In this document: positions 41,604 to 51,297 of the stretch, piece by piece
How the letters are laid out: each line of letters opens with the position of its first letter
Numbering within the stretch: the first letter of the stretch is position 1
Source of the DNA: Tidjanibacter sp.
Lineage (GTDB): Bacteria; Bacteroidota; Bacteroidia; Bacteroidales; Rikenellaceae
Reading direction: 5' to 3'
Assembly (NCBI GenBank): GCA_017936605.1
Contig: JAGBFH010000006.1
Location: 1 to 64,000 of the forward strand
Length of the DNA stretch: 64,000 nucleotides
Notes under the pieces: generated by a model
Told to the model about the DNA's origin: nothing
What the model saw: the letters and a program-made list of their open reading frames with translations, nothing else
Database searches by the model: none
Made by a program: the position numbers and the translations under genes

Positions 41604-42257
41604 TTAGATGAAATTCGAAACTTTAATAGAAACAGTGCCTTCGTTGCCGTTGACTGTATCCGATGTTCTTGCTGGATGAAATTCTACCGTAATCCACTTT
41701 GTGACAAATGTCGATTTTGTGCAAGAGTGATAGTAGTATACTCTAAAGCGATAACTACCCAACTCTTCTACAACTATGGGTAGTCGATAATTGTGCCAGT
41801 AATCTCCTTCATACTCTGGTAAATTTCCATAATAGTCAGTGCAGATATATGGGCCAACGGAATTGTGTGTTTTAACCCACGGATAGTCGGCCGATAATTC
41901 GATAGTTCCATTGTGTTCCAGACTGATGTAGGTGGGGTGATATGTGAAGTTTGGCTCCGCATCTTCTGTTCTCCAGAATGAAATATAGGCGAGGTATCCA
42001 GATTCGATATTTCCGGGACTTAAAATCTCGTGTGATTTATAGTATTGCCAAATATATTCACCTTTGTCATTGGTGCATTCCGGAGTAAGGGTTATTATCA
42101 TATCTTCAAGAAGTTGCGCATTTTCAAAGTCAAATGAGATTGGAAATAGCTCTGTCGCATTTTGGGGACAATCACAAACTTCTGTGTCTACTTGCTGACA
42201 AGATAATGCAAGAAGAGAGATAAGAGAAGCTATTAGAATTATGTATGAGTGTCGCAT
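41604..42257 (-). CDS. AT-rich lipoprotein of unknown function
   Basis: A 217-residue lipoprotein (lipobox Cys20, SLLALSC), then CQQVDTEVCDCPQN with further cysteines. The remainder is beta-rich, with EELGSYRFRVYYYHSC near residue 170. I do not recognise the family. The same AT-rich codon use as the gene downstream; the two form one unit. No clear promoter; a terminator hairpin of the Omp28 gene lies 32 nt upstream, so expression may depend on read-through. Confidence 0.75.
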   Translation of the reverse strand: MRHSYIILIASLISLLALSCQQVDTEVCDCPQNATELFPISFDFENAQLLEDMIITLTPECTNDKGEYIWQYYKSHEILSPGNIESGYLAYISFWRTEDAEPNFTYHPTYISLEHNGTIELSADYPWVKTHNSVGPYICTDYYGNLPEYEGDYWHNYRLPIVVEELGSYRFRVYYYHSCTKSTFVTKWITVEFHPARTSDTVNGNEGTVSIKVSNFI

Positions 42258-42288
42258 ACTACTTATTAATATTGTCCGTATGAAGAAA

Positions 42289-42326
42289 GAACAAACCTAA
42301 AGCGATGCGTCACTTTAGGTTTGTTC
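42289..42326 (-). terminator. Terminator of the intact Omp28 gene
   Basis: 14-bp stem GAACAAACCTAAAG / CTTTAGGTTTGTTC with a 10-nt loop. Different in sequence from the terminator next to the remnant at 39485-39520, so it came with the island. Confidence 0.85.
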
Positions 42327-42339
42327 CTTTGGATGTCGA

Positions 42340-43821
42340 TTACTTGTAGTCGAAAGTAATTGTCTGTGTGAGGTTTTCGTTCTCCACCACATTGGTCACA
42401 TAGGTGCCCTCGGCGCTCTCTGCGGTCACGAAGAATACCAGGCGGCAATTCTCCGCTACCCAGTGGGTCTTGGGGTTCTCTACATCGCCACTCTGTTTGA
42501 GATTCATAACGAAGACATAGTCGGCAATGTCACCTGCGGCCATCGAGCCGAGCGAGTGACCTGCGTAGTGCCTTTCGCCATCGGGTTTGCTGTCGGCGAT
42601 GCGCACAGCGGCCTCGTGGGTGCTGAAGTCAATATCCACCTTGCAACCGTTGTTATACTGCATAGCGTGGATGCCATCCTCCACGAGCCAAGCGCCCACG
42701 CGGTAGTTGCCGGCCTCGGCAGCCTTCACGCTCACGCGAGCCACAACCAAACCATCCTCATAGTTGATTTTGGCCGAAATACCCGCCTTAGCAGCCTCGT
42801 CGAGCGAAGTGTTAATCTGGTTGCGGAGCAGCTTCATATTGGTCTCATAGCCGTTGTTGTTGAGCGAGGTTTTCATATCGCAGATGATGGTGGGGTACCC
42901 ATTCACGCCAAACACGCGGTCGATGTCGTTGAACTCCTGGGGGTACATAGGATCGGTGGTAGAGTAGGTGTGTACGGCTGCCAGAACGAACTTGTCGCCA
43001 TACTCTGGGTCATCGGCCAAGGTGTGGAGAGCTGCAATGAAGAAGGGGCAGTAGCCACACTCGGTACCCGTAAACTGGGTTACGAACATCCTCTTCGAGA
43101 AGTTGGTGTTCGAGGGGTCGGAGTCGATAGCCCTCGAGGGGATAGCGAAGTCAACGGCAGTAATCGTGAGGAGTCTCTCGCGAGTGTCACCGGGGCCTGC
43201 ATTACGAGCAATCCAGATGTTCTTGGTGCCAACCTCCGAGGGGTTGTAGATTGCCAGATTGTAGACACCGCCATTCACATCGGTGACCTCTTTGGTCTCA
43301 ACGGTGAATACCTCATCGGAGCCATCCTCGAGTGCGTAGTAGAAGGTAACCTTCTCGGGGTCCAGCACCTCACCATTGCGGCGAACGATGAGCAGACACT
43401 CCTCCACGCCTTTCTGGAAGACGGTGGTCGTTGCACGCAGCGACATACCGCTCTCCTCGATGGGCGAGAGGTCAAGACCAGCGGCCTTCACAGCCGTAAT
43501 CTGGAACTCATCCGATTTGTGCTCCTTATAACCGAGCTGGATGGTGTAGGTGCCGGGGGTAGTGGTGGTGAACTTGAGCTCAGGGAGCTCGGCAGCCTCA
43601 CCATTAACGGTGGCCGAGAGGTCGGCCGCCTGAAGAGTTGCGCCGTCGAAGGTTGCGCTGAACTGGGCAGCATCCTCACCGTCGGCAGCGATGGTGTAGG
43701 TCGAAACGGTCACCTTTAAGCCATTGCCCTCCTCGGTGCCGTCTTCATTGTCGGGGGTGTCGGGGCCGCAAGCCACAAGCGCAAGGGCTGCTACGGCCGC
43801 CAAAAATCTCATTGCTTTCAT
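42340..43821 (-). CDS. Omp28-type surface lipoprotein with thioredoxin-like CxxC
   Basis: 493 residues. Lipobox Cys18 followed by acidic GPDTPDNEDGTEE, a likely surface-export signal. Two beta domains (about 35-110 and 115-225) precede an Omp28/thioredoxin-like domain: FTGTECGYCPFF with C255 and C258, and the cis-proline loop VNGYPTIICD near residue 310. Cotranscribed with the barrel gene 43 nt upstream. Its 3' end is duplicated at 39554-39688. Function unknown; the CxxC suggests thiol chemistry or disulfide tethering. Confidence 0.85.
   Translation of the reverse strand: MKAMRFLAAVAALALVACGPDTPDNEDGTEEGNGLKVTVSTYTIAADGEDAAQFSATFDGATLQAADLSATVNGEAAELPELKFTTTTPGTYTIQLGYKEHKSDEFQITAVKAAGLDLSPIEESGMSLRATTTVFQKGVEECLLIVRRNGEVLDPEKVTFYYALEDGSDEVFTVETKEVTDVNGGVYNLAIYNPSEVGTKNIWIARNAGPGDTRERLLTITAVDFAIPSRAIDSDPSNTNFSKRMFVTQFTGTECGYCPFFIAALHTLADDPEYGDKFVLAAVHTYSTTDPMYPQEFNDIDRVFGVNGYPTIICDMKTSLNNNGYETNMKLLRNQINTSLDEAAKAGISAKINYEDGLVVARVSVKAAEAGNYRVGAWLVEDGIHAMQYNNGCKVDIDFSTHEAAVRIADSKPDGERHYAGHSLGSMAAGDIADYVFVMNLKQSGDVENPKTHWVAENCRLVFFVTAESAEGTYVTNVVENENLTQTITFDYK
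42341..42475. repeat. 135-bp direct repeat, right copy
   Basis: The 3' end of the intact Omp28 gene, matching 39554-39688. Confidence 0.93.
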
Positions 43822-43864
43822 CTTCTTAGTCTATTTGTTTTTTAGTTAGTTTTCCTTGGCTGTA

Positions 43865-45463
43865 TTAGAATGTTGCACTCACGAGCAGGTTGAAACCTGT
43901 GTAGGCGGGGGTGTAGCGGCATACGCCACCCGAGCAAACCATACCTGCACGGTTGCGACCATAGCTGAGCTGAACCCTTGCAGGGCCGTGGGTGTAGCTT
44001 GCGCCCACGCTGTAGTAGTTCACCTTGTCGTTGAAGGTCGAGATGCGCTGGTGGTTATACATATCGCTCACGAAGAAGCTGAGCGAGGGGGCGATGTTGT
44101 ACTCCACAAGGGCAGCCATCCAGTCACCCTCGTAGTCGTTGGAGTAGAGGTACTGCAACTCGGCCCTCACGGAGTGCTCGGTGTTGATTTTGTAGCTCAC
44201 ATCCGTAACGAAGATGTGGGAGGTGTAGATCATATCCACGAAGCCCTTGTTGGGGTTGCGTTTCTGCATCGAGTAGAGGAAGGTGGTCTTGAGCGACTTG
44301 CCCCACTTGCGCTCCACATCCATATTGAAGTCCATCCAGGTGAGGTTGCCGAACTCCTGATTGTGGGCAATCGAGAAGTTGGAGTGGAAGCGCCAGTAGC
44401 TGCGACGACCATCCTTAATGGAGTAGTAGGCGTCGGCCTGTGCTGCGAGCTCGCTGTGGGTGTTGACCTGATGGGGCTCGAGGTTGGCGAGCATATAGGT
44501 GTGCTGACGGGTCAGTGCGGGGATGTAGTTCAGAGCGTTGCCGAGGCTCGTGTCGTAGAGCGAGAGGCGGGTGCCCATATTCTTCAGCATACGGCCCTGG
44601 GTCATAATGTTGAACTTGCCCACCGAGTAGGACATCTCGCCCAGAACGGCCATACCGCTGTGGGCCTCGAAGTCTACAGCCTCGGAGAGGTCTTTGGTCT
44701 TGGCCACGAACTCTGCTTTGGCGGCGAGGTTGCCGTAGCCGAAGTTGGCCCTACCAGAGATGAGGTGAGTAAGGGGCGAGGTAAGACCTGCGTTCTCGAA
44801 GATGTTGCCCACAAACTCAATCTCGCTACCCTCCTTGTGGAGGTCCTCATAGCGGCCCACATAGCTACCCTCCAGAGAGAGCATCACCTCCTGCCAGCCG
44901 AGTGTGCCGGCCAAGTCGTAGCTGAGGTCTACGCCACCCATAAGGGAGCCGGCGTGGCCCAGAACGGCCAGGCGGGGACGGCCCGCAAAGGCCTTAAGGG
45001 AGAGGTGGTTGCCAAGTCGCATTGTCATCCTCAAACCCTGAGTGGCCGAGTTGACACCGAGCTGACGGTCCTCGAAGCTACGGTAGGCAAGACCGCTGCC
45101 GAACTGCTCGAAGAAGTCACCGGCGGTAACCTCAAACCAGTCGCCACGGTAGCTCACATAGAGCTGCGAGAGGGCAAACTTGGGGTCGGTGGCACCCGCA
45201 TTGCGGATGTCGTCGTAGCCGATGAGTGCGGGCAGGTACATATCGCCCTGCAAACCTGCGCTCCAGCGGCCATTGTTGTAGGCCACCTTCAGATAGTCGT
45301 TCGAGCCAAAGGGAATCTGCCTGTCGCCCAGAACGGCATCATTGAGATAGTAGATGGAGTTGGACTCCAATGCGCCGGTAACGGTACCGCCCGCCAGAGG
45401 AATCTGTGCGCTTGCTGCGGCTACGGAGCCAAGAGCAAGCAGAGAAATGATTAGTCGCTTCAT
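43865..45463 (-). CDS. DUF6029-like outer-membrane beta-barrel with C-terminal CSGGVC
   Basis: 532 residues with signal peptide (LIISLLALGSVAAASAQ). Repeated amphipathic strands throughout, ending in FNLLVSATF with terminal Phe, as expected for BAM-assembled barrels. The only two cysteines of the protein are in GMVCSGGVCR (C510 and C515), in the last loop before the final strand. A paralogue with the same motif is encoded at 49651-51267. I believe this is the DUF6029 family. It sits between a large lipoprotein gene and an Omp28 gene. Confidence 0.82.
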   Translation of the reverse strand: MKRLIISLLALGSVAAASAQIPLAGGTVTGALESNSIYYLNDAVLGDRQIPFGSNDYLKVAYNNGRWSAGLQGDMYLPALIGYDDIRNAGATDPKFALSQLYVSYRGDWFEVTAGDFFEQFGSGLAYRSFEDRQLGVNSATQGLRMTMRLGNHLSLKAFAGRPRLAVLGHAGSLMGGVDLSYDLAGTLGWQEVMLSLEGSYVGRYEDLHKEGSEIEFVGNIFENAGLTSPLTHLISGRANFGYGNLAAKAEFVAKTKDLSEAVDFEAHSGMAVLGEMSYSVGKFNIMTQGRMLKNMGTRLSLYDTSLGNALNYIPALTRQHTYMLANLEPHQVNTHSELAAQADAYYSIKDGRRSYWRFHSNFSIAHNQEFGNLTWMDFNMDVERKWGKSLKTTFLYSMQKRNPNKGFVDMIYTSHIFVTDVSYKINTEHSVRAELQYLYSNDYEGDWMAALVEYNIAPSLSFFVSDMYNHQRISTFNDKVNYYSVGASYTHGPARVQLSYGRNRAGMVCSGGVCRYTPAYTGFNLLVSATF

Positions 45464-45521
45464 CTTTTTTTATGGTTTTTGTTTCGTTTTTTCACTCTTA
45501 AACGGTGTGTGTCTGTGGGGA

Positions 45522-48509
45522 TTAGTTGCGGCCTGCACCACGACGGGTCGTAAACCACTTCTCGGCCCTCTGCTCACCTGTGAGGTGCATATCGCTCTGG
45601 AGTGTCTTGTACTCCTCAATGGGGCCGAAAGCTGTGCGGCTTGCGGGACGGGCGGGAGTCTTAATCTCCTGCGACGAGCGGATGCTCTCACTCTTCATCT
45701 TGCCTGCTCGCTTGGTTGCAACCTTGGCGGGTGCTGCGGCCGAAGAGGTGTTGCGGGTGAGGGTTACCTCCGAGATGACGCTCACGCTCATTGCATACTG
45801 ACCACTGCCGAAGTAGATAATGGCATTGGGATAGTAGCTGATGCCGCTGTGAACAAGGGGTTTGAGGGTGATGGTGTTGCCGTCCTCGGAAATCTCCACG
45901 GGGAAGTGGCCATTGACTGCGTTGCCATACTCATCGCCCAGATAGGTTACGGGAGCCTTGTTGATGGGGTCGAACGCAATGAAGTGCGACTCATAGATGG
46001 CGTTGTTGGCGGTGTACCAGCTTGCCATAGGGGTGAAATAGTTGGTGTTGAAGGGGGCGGTTACGGTGCCGTCGGCAGCCACCTCCAGGAACCACTTGGG
46101 ACCGAAGTCATAGATGGGCATCTCGCTGGTGTAGCCGTTGTAGGTCTCCGATACGAAGAGGCTGTAGGGGTCGGCATAGCGGAAGTAGGGGTAGATGTCG
46201 CCACCAAAATCGTAGCCATTCATAAGGATACGGTTCTGTGCGCGGGTGTTGTCGTTGAAGGTCTTGGCCGCAGCCTTGAACTCCTCGTAGTAGGCGGTAG
46301 CCTCCTCGCGGCTCATATCATTCTTCTCGAAGGTTGCGTAGTCCTCCTCGCGGAGAGTCTCGGGATAGGTGAAGTCGCCGATGGTAACGGTGCAGGAGTG
46401 GGTTGCGGTGTAGGGGTCATACAGCCCGGTCTCCTCGTTGTAGAGCGAGTAGCTTACATTGGCCGAGGCGGTCCACTCACCCTTGAGGCTCTCGAAGAGA
46501 GTGCTCTCCACCCTCTCGCGTGCGTCCTCATAGGGGGTCTGACCGATGATGGCCTCCGAGTAGGTCTCGGTGCCCTCGTCGTTGGCAATCATAGCTGCCA
46601 GATAGGTCTTCTCGTTGGGACGCGAGGTGTAGGTGATGGTAAGGCCATCGTCGGAGTTGATCTGCAAAAGCTCCACAGTGGTGAAGGGGTAACCATAGGC
46701 GTCCAAGAGCTCCTGGGCGCTCTTGCGAGTCTTGAGCCACTCTTTCTCGTAGTTGGCAATCGAGCAACCCGACTCAGCGTCTTTGGTGGGGCACTTGATG
46801 TTGAAGCTGATTTCGAAAGGCGAGGTAGGCTCCAGAGCGGTCACTACGAGCTCGGGTGCGGGCTTGGTGGGCTGGGGCAGATAGAACTCAAAGCTCTTGC
46901 ATACCTGCTCGTTGCCATCGAGGTAGCCGTCGCCATTTACATCGCCACGCATACCTACAACATAGACCCAGTATTTCGACTCGCGGTTGACGCTGGTGAG
47001 GAACTCGCTGATGGCGGTCTGGAACTGACCCTGAAGGCCATACTCGCTGTCGTAGGGAGCAATCTGCCTTGCGAAGCCCTCGTAGGAGCCCATAAGCGAG
47101 GTGGCGAACCACTGGAGGTGTTCGGTGTCTTTGATGCGCGACATTACGGTGTTGTACTCAAGCTCGCTCAAGACCATCACCGAAACCAGGTCGATGGACT
47201 TGTCGGCCCACACCTTGATGCGGGCATCGGAGGGCTCGGTTACGATCTCCACATCAAGCAAATCCTCCGAGATGGGCTCGGGTTTCTGTACCTGAATACG
47301 CAGATTCTGGTAGAAGCCGGTCCAATAGGGGGCCTCGTCGAGCTTCTCGCCGGGGTTCTTTGCTTGGTCGAGTTTGTAGGTGTCGTAGTCACACATAGGG
47401 CGGTAGTAGCCAAGTGGCCAACCCGAATCGGGCAGCTCGCCACGGCGGAACTCGCCCAAGAGGAACACCTGGGGCTGACCGGGTACGATAGACTCGTAGT
47501 ACCAGTACTCGAGCTCGCCCTGGTCGTTGAAGATGTAGCTGTGCTCCTCATCAATAATGAGCGAACGGCTCTCGTTGAAGAGGTTGATGCCGTTCCAGGC
47601 TTCGTCGTGGGTGTTCATCATACTTGCATCGGTGGACCTGCTGTTCATATTGTACATATAGAGGTCCGATGTAATCCACTTAATCATATGGTTCTGCTCC
47701 TTCACCTTGGGGTCTACCTTTACATCCACGGTGAAGCCGCGGTAGTGAATATCTCTAACGGTCACATCCTCTGCGAAGTCGGTGGTCTTGATGTTCTTGA
47801 CGGTGATAATATCCTCCATATACTCCTCAATCACAGCGATTTCGCCTGCAATGAAGATGGTGTAGAGGGTGTTGGGCGAAAGGGCGGTCACAAGTACGGT
47901 GTTGTCACCAGACTGCATATTGACATTCTTACCCGTAGCAAAAATCTTCTGGATGGAGGGAGCGCCCTCGGCCTCTACCTCGGCAGGGGTTTTCACCATA
48001 TAGGCAATGCGCGAAACATTCTCGGCATAGAGTTTAATCTCGGCAGTGGTTGCATCCACAGCGCCCAACTCTGCGGTCAGTACGGGGATGATGGGCTCGG
48101 CAGCGGTCTTGAACCTAAACTCCTTGACCTCGCTCCAAACCTTGTCGGCCGAGATTCGGCCTGCCCAGTAGGTTACATAGTTGGTTTCGGCCGTAAGGTT
48201 ACGCAGGGTTATCTGCGTTGTCTCCTCTTTGCTGAGGGCCACCATTGTGCCGTTGGCGAAAATCTCCTCAGCGGTGGGGGCTACCATCTCGCCCTCGACG
48301 GGTTTTACGATGTAGCTTGCCACATTGAGCACCTGGGCATCAAGGGAAACGGTGGCGGCGGTGATGTCGGCACCGACAAGTTTCACCTCGAGGCTTGCGC
48401 CCTCAAAGGGGTCTACCACCTCTACGGGAGGCTCGGGGTCATCGCAACTTGTCAGCAGCAGTGCGACAGATGCAAAGAGAAATGCCGCCAACTTGAAAAC
48501 TTTTTTCAT
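45522..48509 (-). CDS. Large surface lipoprotein with FN3-like domains and a calcium-loop motif
   Basis: 995 residues. Lipobox Cys22 followed by DDPEPPVEVVD, an acidic export-type sequence. Two FN3-like domains at about 40-135 and 145-245. At residues 523-534 DVNGDGYLDGNE fits an EF-hand/dockerin calcium loop. The C-terminal 70 residues are basic and low complexity. First gene of the minus-strand operon with the barrel 58 nt downstream. Family not recognised; likely an extracellular binding partner of the barrel by context. Confidence 0.75.
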   Translation of the reverse strand: MKKVFKLAAFLFASVALLLTSCDDPEPPVEVVDPFEGASLEVKLVGADITAATVSLDAQVLNVASYIVKPVEGEMVAPTAEEIFANGTMVALSKEETTQITLRNLTAETNYVTYWAGRISADKVWSEVKEFRFKTAAEPIIPVLTAELGAVDATTAEIKLYAENVSRIAYMVKTPAEVEAEGAPSIQKIFATGKNVNMQSGDNTVLVTALSPNTLYTIFIAGEIAVIEEYMEDIITVKNIKTTDFAEDVTVRDIHYRGFTVDVKVDPKVKEQNHMIKWITSDLYMYNMNSRSTDASMMNTHDEAWNGINLFNESRSLIIDEEHSYIFNDQGELEYWYYESIVPGQPQVFLLGEFRRGELPDSGWPLGYYRPMCDYDTYKLDQAKNPGEKLDEAPYWTGFYQNLRIQVQKPEPISEDLLDVEIVTEPSDARIKVWADKSIDLVSVMVLSELEYNTVMSRIKDTEHLQWFATSLMGSYEGFARQIAPYDSEYGLQGQFQTAISEFLTSVNRESKYWVYVVGMRGDVNGDGYLDGNEQVCKSFEFYLPQPTKPAPELVVTALEPTSPFEISFNIKCPTKDAESGCSIANYEKEWLKTRKSAQELLDAYGYPFTTVELLQINSDDGLTITYTSRPNEKTYLAAMIANDEGTETYSEAIIGQTPYEDARERVESTLFESLKGEWTASANVSYSLYNEETGLYDPYTATHSCTVTIGDFTYPETLREEDYATFEKNDMSREEATAYYEEFKAAAKTFNDNTRAQNRILMNGYDFGGDIYPYFRYADPYSLFVSETYNGYTSEMPIYDFGPKWFLEVAADGTVTAPFNTNYFTPMASWYTANNAIYESHFIAFDPINKAPVTYLGDEYGNAVNGHFPVEISEDGNTITLKPLVHSGISYYPNAIIYFGSGQYAMSVSVISEVTLTRNTSSAAAPAKVATKRAGKMKSESIRSSQEIKTPARPASRTAFGPIEEYKTLQSDMHLTGEQRAEKWFTTRRGAGRN

Positions 48510-49100
48510 AAATTGTTGTTGAATAAATAGTTAGTTGTTAGGTTATTTTTTTCGTTATTATTTCGTGGCTTTTTACTTTGTAAAAATCGGTGCCAATATA
48601 CAAACTTTTTTTGTTATTTTCTCCACTTTGAGTGGAGATTCTCTCGCCTTTTTGTTTTTGGCCTCCGCACAAGGCAAAATGGTATATTACGATGGGAAGT
48701 TTTGACAATCTTTTCTCGGGTGATTTTGCGGCGATTTTCATCCGAAATTGCGCCCGTTTTTAAGGTCTGAATTTTGACAATTCCTGTCAAAGAATTTCGG
48801 GTGTTTTTGCACCTTTTTTGAGGGCTTTTGTCTGTGTTGTTTGGTGCGCTGACGGAGTGGGGTAGAGAGTGTGTTTGCGGGGCAATATGTGACACGCAAA
48901 AGAAAAAAAACGACAATAACATATTTTTGTAAAGATATTTCTTTTGCGGAACGGAAAAAAAGTATATTTTTGTGGCGATATTAAGTTGAGGGCTGTGAGG
49001 GCTGTGCAGAGTCCGCTTCGGAGGATGTATTAGGACCACCGGCCGCCACCCGAAAAAGGAGTAAACACAAAACAAATATTAACTTAAAATTTTTTGAACT
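48510..49100. other. 591-nt divergent regulatory region
   Basis: AT-rich gap between the two surface operons. Contains the plus-strand promoter (48943-48972), another TATTTTTG box at 48922-48929, and a direct repeat GAGGGCTGT (48988-49005 region). No clear minus-strand consensus promoter was found, though a TATATTGG-like box lies near 48592-48600. No gene seen. Confidence 0.65.
48943..48972 (+). promoter_or_regulatory. Promoter of the TlpA-DUF6029-Omp28 operon
   Basis: -33 TTTG (48943-48946), 18-nt spacer, -7 TATTTTTG (48965-48972). The implied 5' leader is about 120 nt. Confidence 0.75.
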
Positions 49101-49583
49101 ATGAAAAAACTGATTTTTGCAGCAATGATGCTTCTGTTCGCTTCAAGCGCAATGGCGCAGATTCCTTCGGTAAAGGTTGAGAACGGCAAGGGTAAGGTGG
49201 TGAACACCTCGTCGCTTGTTGACGGCAAGACCCCTATGATTATCTCCTTCTGGGCTGTGACTTGCAAACCCTGCATCCAGGAGCTCGACGCTATCAATGA
49301 GGTACTGCCCGACTGGCTCGATGTTGCCGACTTCCGTGTAGTGGCTGTTTCGACCGACGACTCGCGCTTCACCGCACAGGCTCGCGCACTCGCTGAGGGT
49401 CACGGTTGGGGCGACTTCACCTTGCTCTACGACAAGAATGGCGACTTCAAACGCGCTATGAATGTTCAGTACACTCCTCAGGTGTATGTTGTGGACAAGA
49501 ACGGCAAGATTGTCTACTCCCACACCGGCTACACCCAGGGTGGTGAGAACGAGCTCTTCAAAGTTATCAAGGGCCTCAAATAA
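49101..49583 (+). CDS. TlpA-like periplasmic thioredoxin
   Basis: 160 residues with a cleavable signal peptide (KKLIFAAMMLLFASSAMAQ) and no lipobox, so probably soluble in the periplasm. Thioredoxin fold: active site WAVTCKPCIQEL (C55, C58), cis-proline in QYTPQVYVV near residue 125. First gene of the operon with the barrel and three CxxC lipoproteins, so it is a candidate electron donor or isomerase for them (inference). Confidence 0.9.
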   Translation: MKKLIFAAMMLLFASSAMAQIPSVKVENGKGKVVNTSSLVDGKTPMIISFWAVTCKPCIQELDAINEVLPDWLDVADFRVVAVSTDDSRFTAQARALAEGHGWGDFTLLYDKNGDFKRAMNVQYTPQVYVVDKNGKIVYSHTGYTQGGENELFKVIKGLK

Positions 49584-49650
49584 TTTGCTCTTGCAGACCC
49601 CAACGACAACAACATCAACAAGAAGTTAAGTAACTACTAACTTGCAGAGG

Positions 49651-51267
49651 ATGAAACGCACACTTTCGACACTTCTCTTGGCCCTCGTGTCCACCGCTTC
49701 GCTGTGGGCGCAGGGCGACCAGGAGAAAGGATATTTTGTAGGCTCGTTTGAGAGCAATAGCATCATCTATGCCGAGGATAATGTGACCAACGCACAGAAG
49801 CCCGAGGGTAACTTCGGTACGAACAACTACCTCAAGGCCGACTACTATCTTGGTAACTTCTCGGCAGGCTTGCAGATGGAGGCCTATCAGCCCGCTCTGG
49901 TGGGCTATCCCACCAATCTGGCAGGCGCCCGCCTGACGAACTACTATCTGGCCTGGAGCGATGGTAACTTCGGTGTGACCGCAGGTACCTACTACGACCA
50001 GTTTGGTAGCGGTCTGCTGTTCCGCACCTATGAGGACCGCACCCTCGGTATGAATACCGCTATGCTCGGTGCGAGGGTTACCTACCACTACAAAGACATC
50101 GTAGCCCTGAAAGCCCTCTGGGGTGCTCCCCGTCTGGGTATGGAGGCCGCTCCCGAAACGCAGGTGAGGGGTCTTGACGGCTCGCTCTCGCTGGCAAGCC
50201 TTCTGGGTATGGAGGGCACAACCCTCTCGGTGGAGGGCTCGCTGCTGAACCGCTTTGAGCCCGTGAGCCCCATCGTTGAGGAGCTCGGTGGTAGCGCCTC
50301 GACCATGGGCTACTCGGCACGCCTTAATGCCGGCCACGGTGGCTTCTTGCTCAAGGCTGAGTATGTGGATGCCGGTAGCAAGATTTACTCCAACCCCAAC
50401 ATTCTCATCGACGGCAAGTCCAACCTCATCAAAAATGGTAACGCACAGCTCGTGGAGATGTCCTATAGTGGCGGTGGTCTGGGTGTGAATGTGACGGCTC
50501 GTAGGCTGGAGTGGATGGATTCGAAGGTATCCTATGGCTCCTCGGAGCTCAACAACTCGCTCAACTACATCCCCGCGATGTGTGCGCAGTACTCCTATGC
50601 AATCACCAACCTCAACCCCTACATTCCCCAGCCCGGTACAACCTCGGGCCACATCAATAGTGGCGAGATTGGCGGTCAGGTGGATGTCTACTACAACTTC
50701 CGCCGCGGCTCCGCTCTGGGTGGCAAGAGGGGTATGAAGGTCAACTTTAACTTCTCGACCTACTATAACCTCAAGGAGGAGGGCTCGTTTGTGCCCAAGA
50801 CCCTCCTGTGGAGGAATGTGAATGTGGGCGTGGAGAAGTTCCTCACCCGCAAGTTCAAGATGCAGCTGCTCTACTCGATGCAGGAGTACAACCACTCCCA
50901 CGGCGTAGGCAAGGGCACCTGGCTCTCCAATATGGTCGTTGCCGACCTGCTCTATAAGTACACTCCCACCTTCTCGACCCGTATGGAGTTGGCCTACCTG
51001 ACCACCTTCGAGGACCAGAAGGATTGGATGGCAGGCCTCTTCGAGGTGAACTTTGCCCCCTCGTGGAGCATCTTTGCGAGCGATATGTTCAACCACGGCG
51101 ACACCAAGATTCACTACTACAACTTCGGCTTCAGCTACACGGCAGGTCGCACCCGCGCCGCCTTCAGCTATGGCCGCAACCGTGCGGGTATGGTTTGCTC
51201 GGGTGGCGTGTGCCGTCTGATGCCCGCCTACACGGGTGGAAATATCACCATTTCGACATCATTTTAG
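49651..51267 (+). CDS. DUF6029-like outer-membrane beta-barrel with C-terminal CSGGVC
   Basis: 538 residues from ATG 49651, which gives a normal signal peptide (MKRTLSTLLLALVSTASLWAQ). It is paralogous to the barrel at 43865-45463 over its length (shared ESNSIIYAED-type start, FGSGLLFRTYEDR, RAGMVCSGGVCR, PAYTG). C516 and C521 form the conserved pair; one further Cys lies in NYIPAMCAQY. The Omp28 gene follows after 30 nt. Confidence 0.82.
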   Translation: MKRTLSTLLLALVSTASLWAQGDQEKGYFVGSFESNSIIYAEDNVTNAQKPEGNFGTNNYLKADYYLGNFSAGLQMEAYQPALVGYPTNLAGARLTNYYLAWSDGNFGVTAGTYYDQFGSGLLFRTYEDRTLGMNTAMLGARVTYHYKDIVALKALWGAPRLGMEAAPETQVRGLDGSLSLASLLGMEGTTLSVEGSLLNRFEPVSPIVEELGGSASTMGYSARLNAGHGGFLLKAEYVDAGSKIYSNPNILIDGKSNLIKNGNAQLVEMSYSGGGLGVNVTARRLEWMDSKVSYGSSELNNSLNYIPAMCAQYSYAITNLNPYIPQPGTTSGHINSGEIGGQVDVYYNFRRGSALGGKRGMKVNFNFSTYYNLKEEGSFVPKTLLWRNVNVGVEKFLTRKFKMQLLYSMQEYNHSHGVGKGTWLSNMVVADLLYKYTPTFSTRMELAYLTTFEDQKDWMAGLFEVNFAPSWSIFASDMFNHGDTKIHYYNFGFSYTAGRTRAAFSYGRNRAGMVCSGGVCRLMPAYTGGNITISTSF

Positions 51268-51297
51268 CTTAACAGATACCATTAATAATATACGACT

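Noticed and set aside
39689..42340. The AT-rich island as an insertion sequence or integron cassette
   Set aside because: No transposase, integrase, terminal inverted repeats or attC-like structure; only the 135-bp gene-end repeat flanks it.
45354..48530. A 1058-codon plus-strand frame opposite the 995-residue lipoprotein gene
   Set aside because: Composition is that of a shadow (many Val, Leu, Gly, His, no domain pattern); the minus-strand gene has a lipobox and FN3-like domains.
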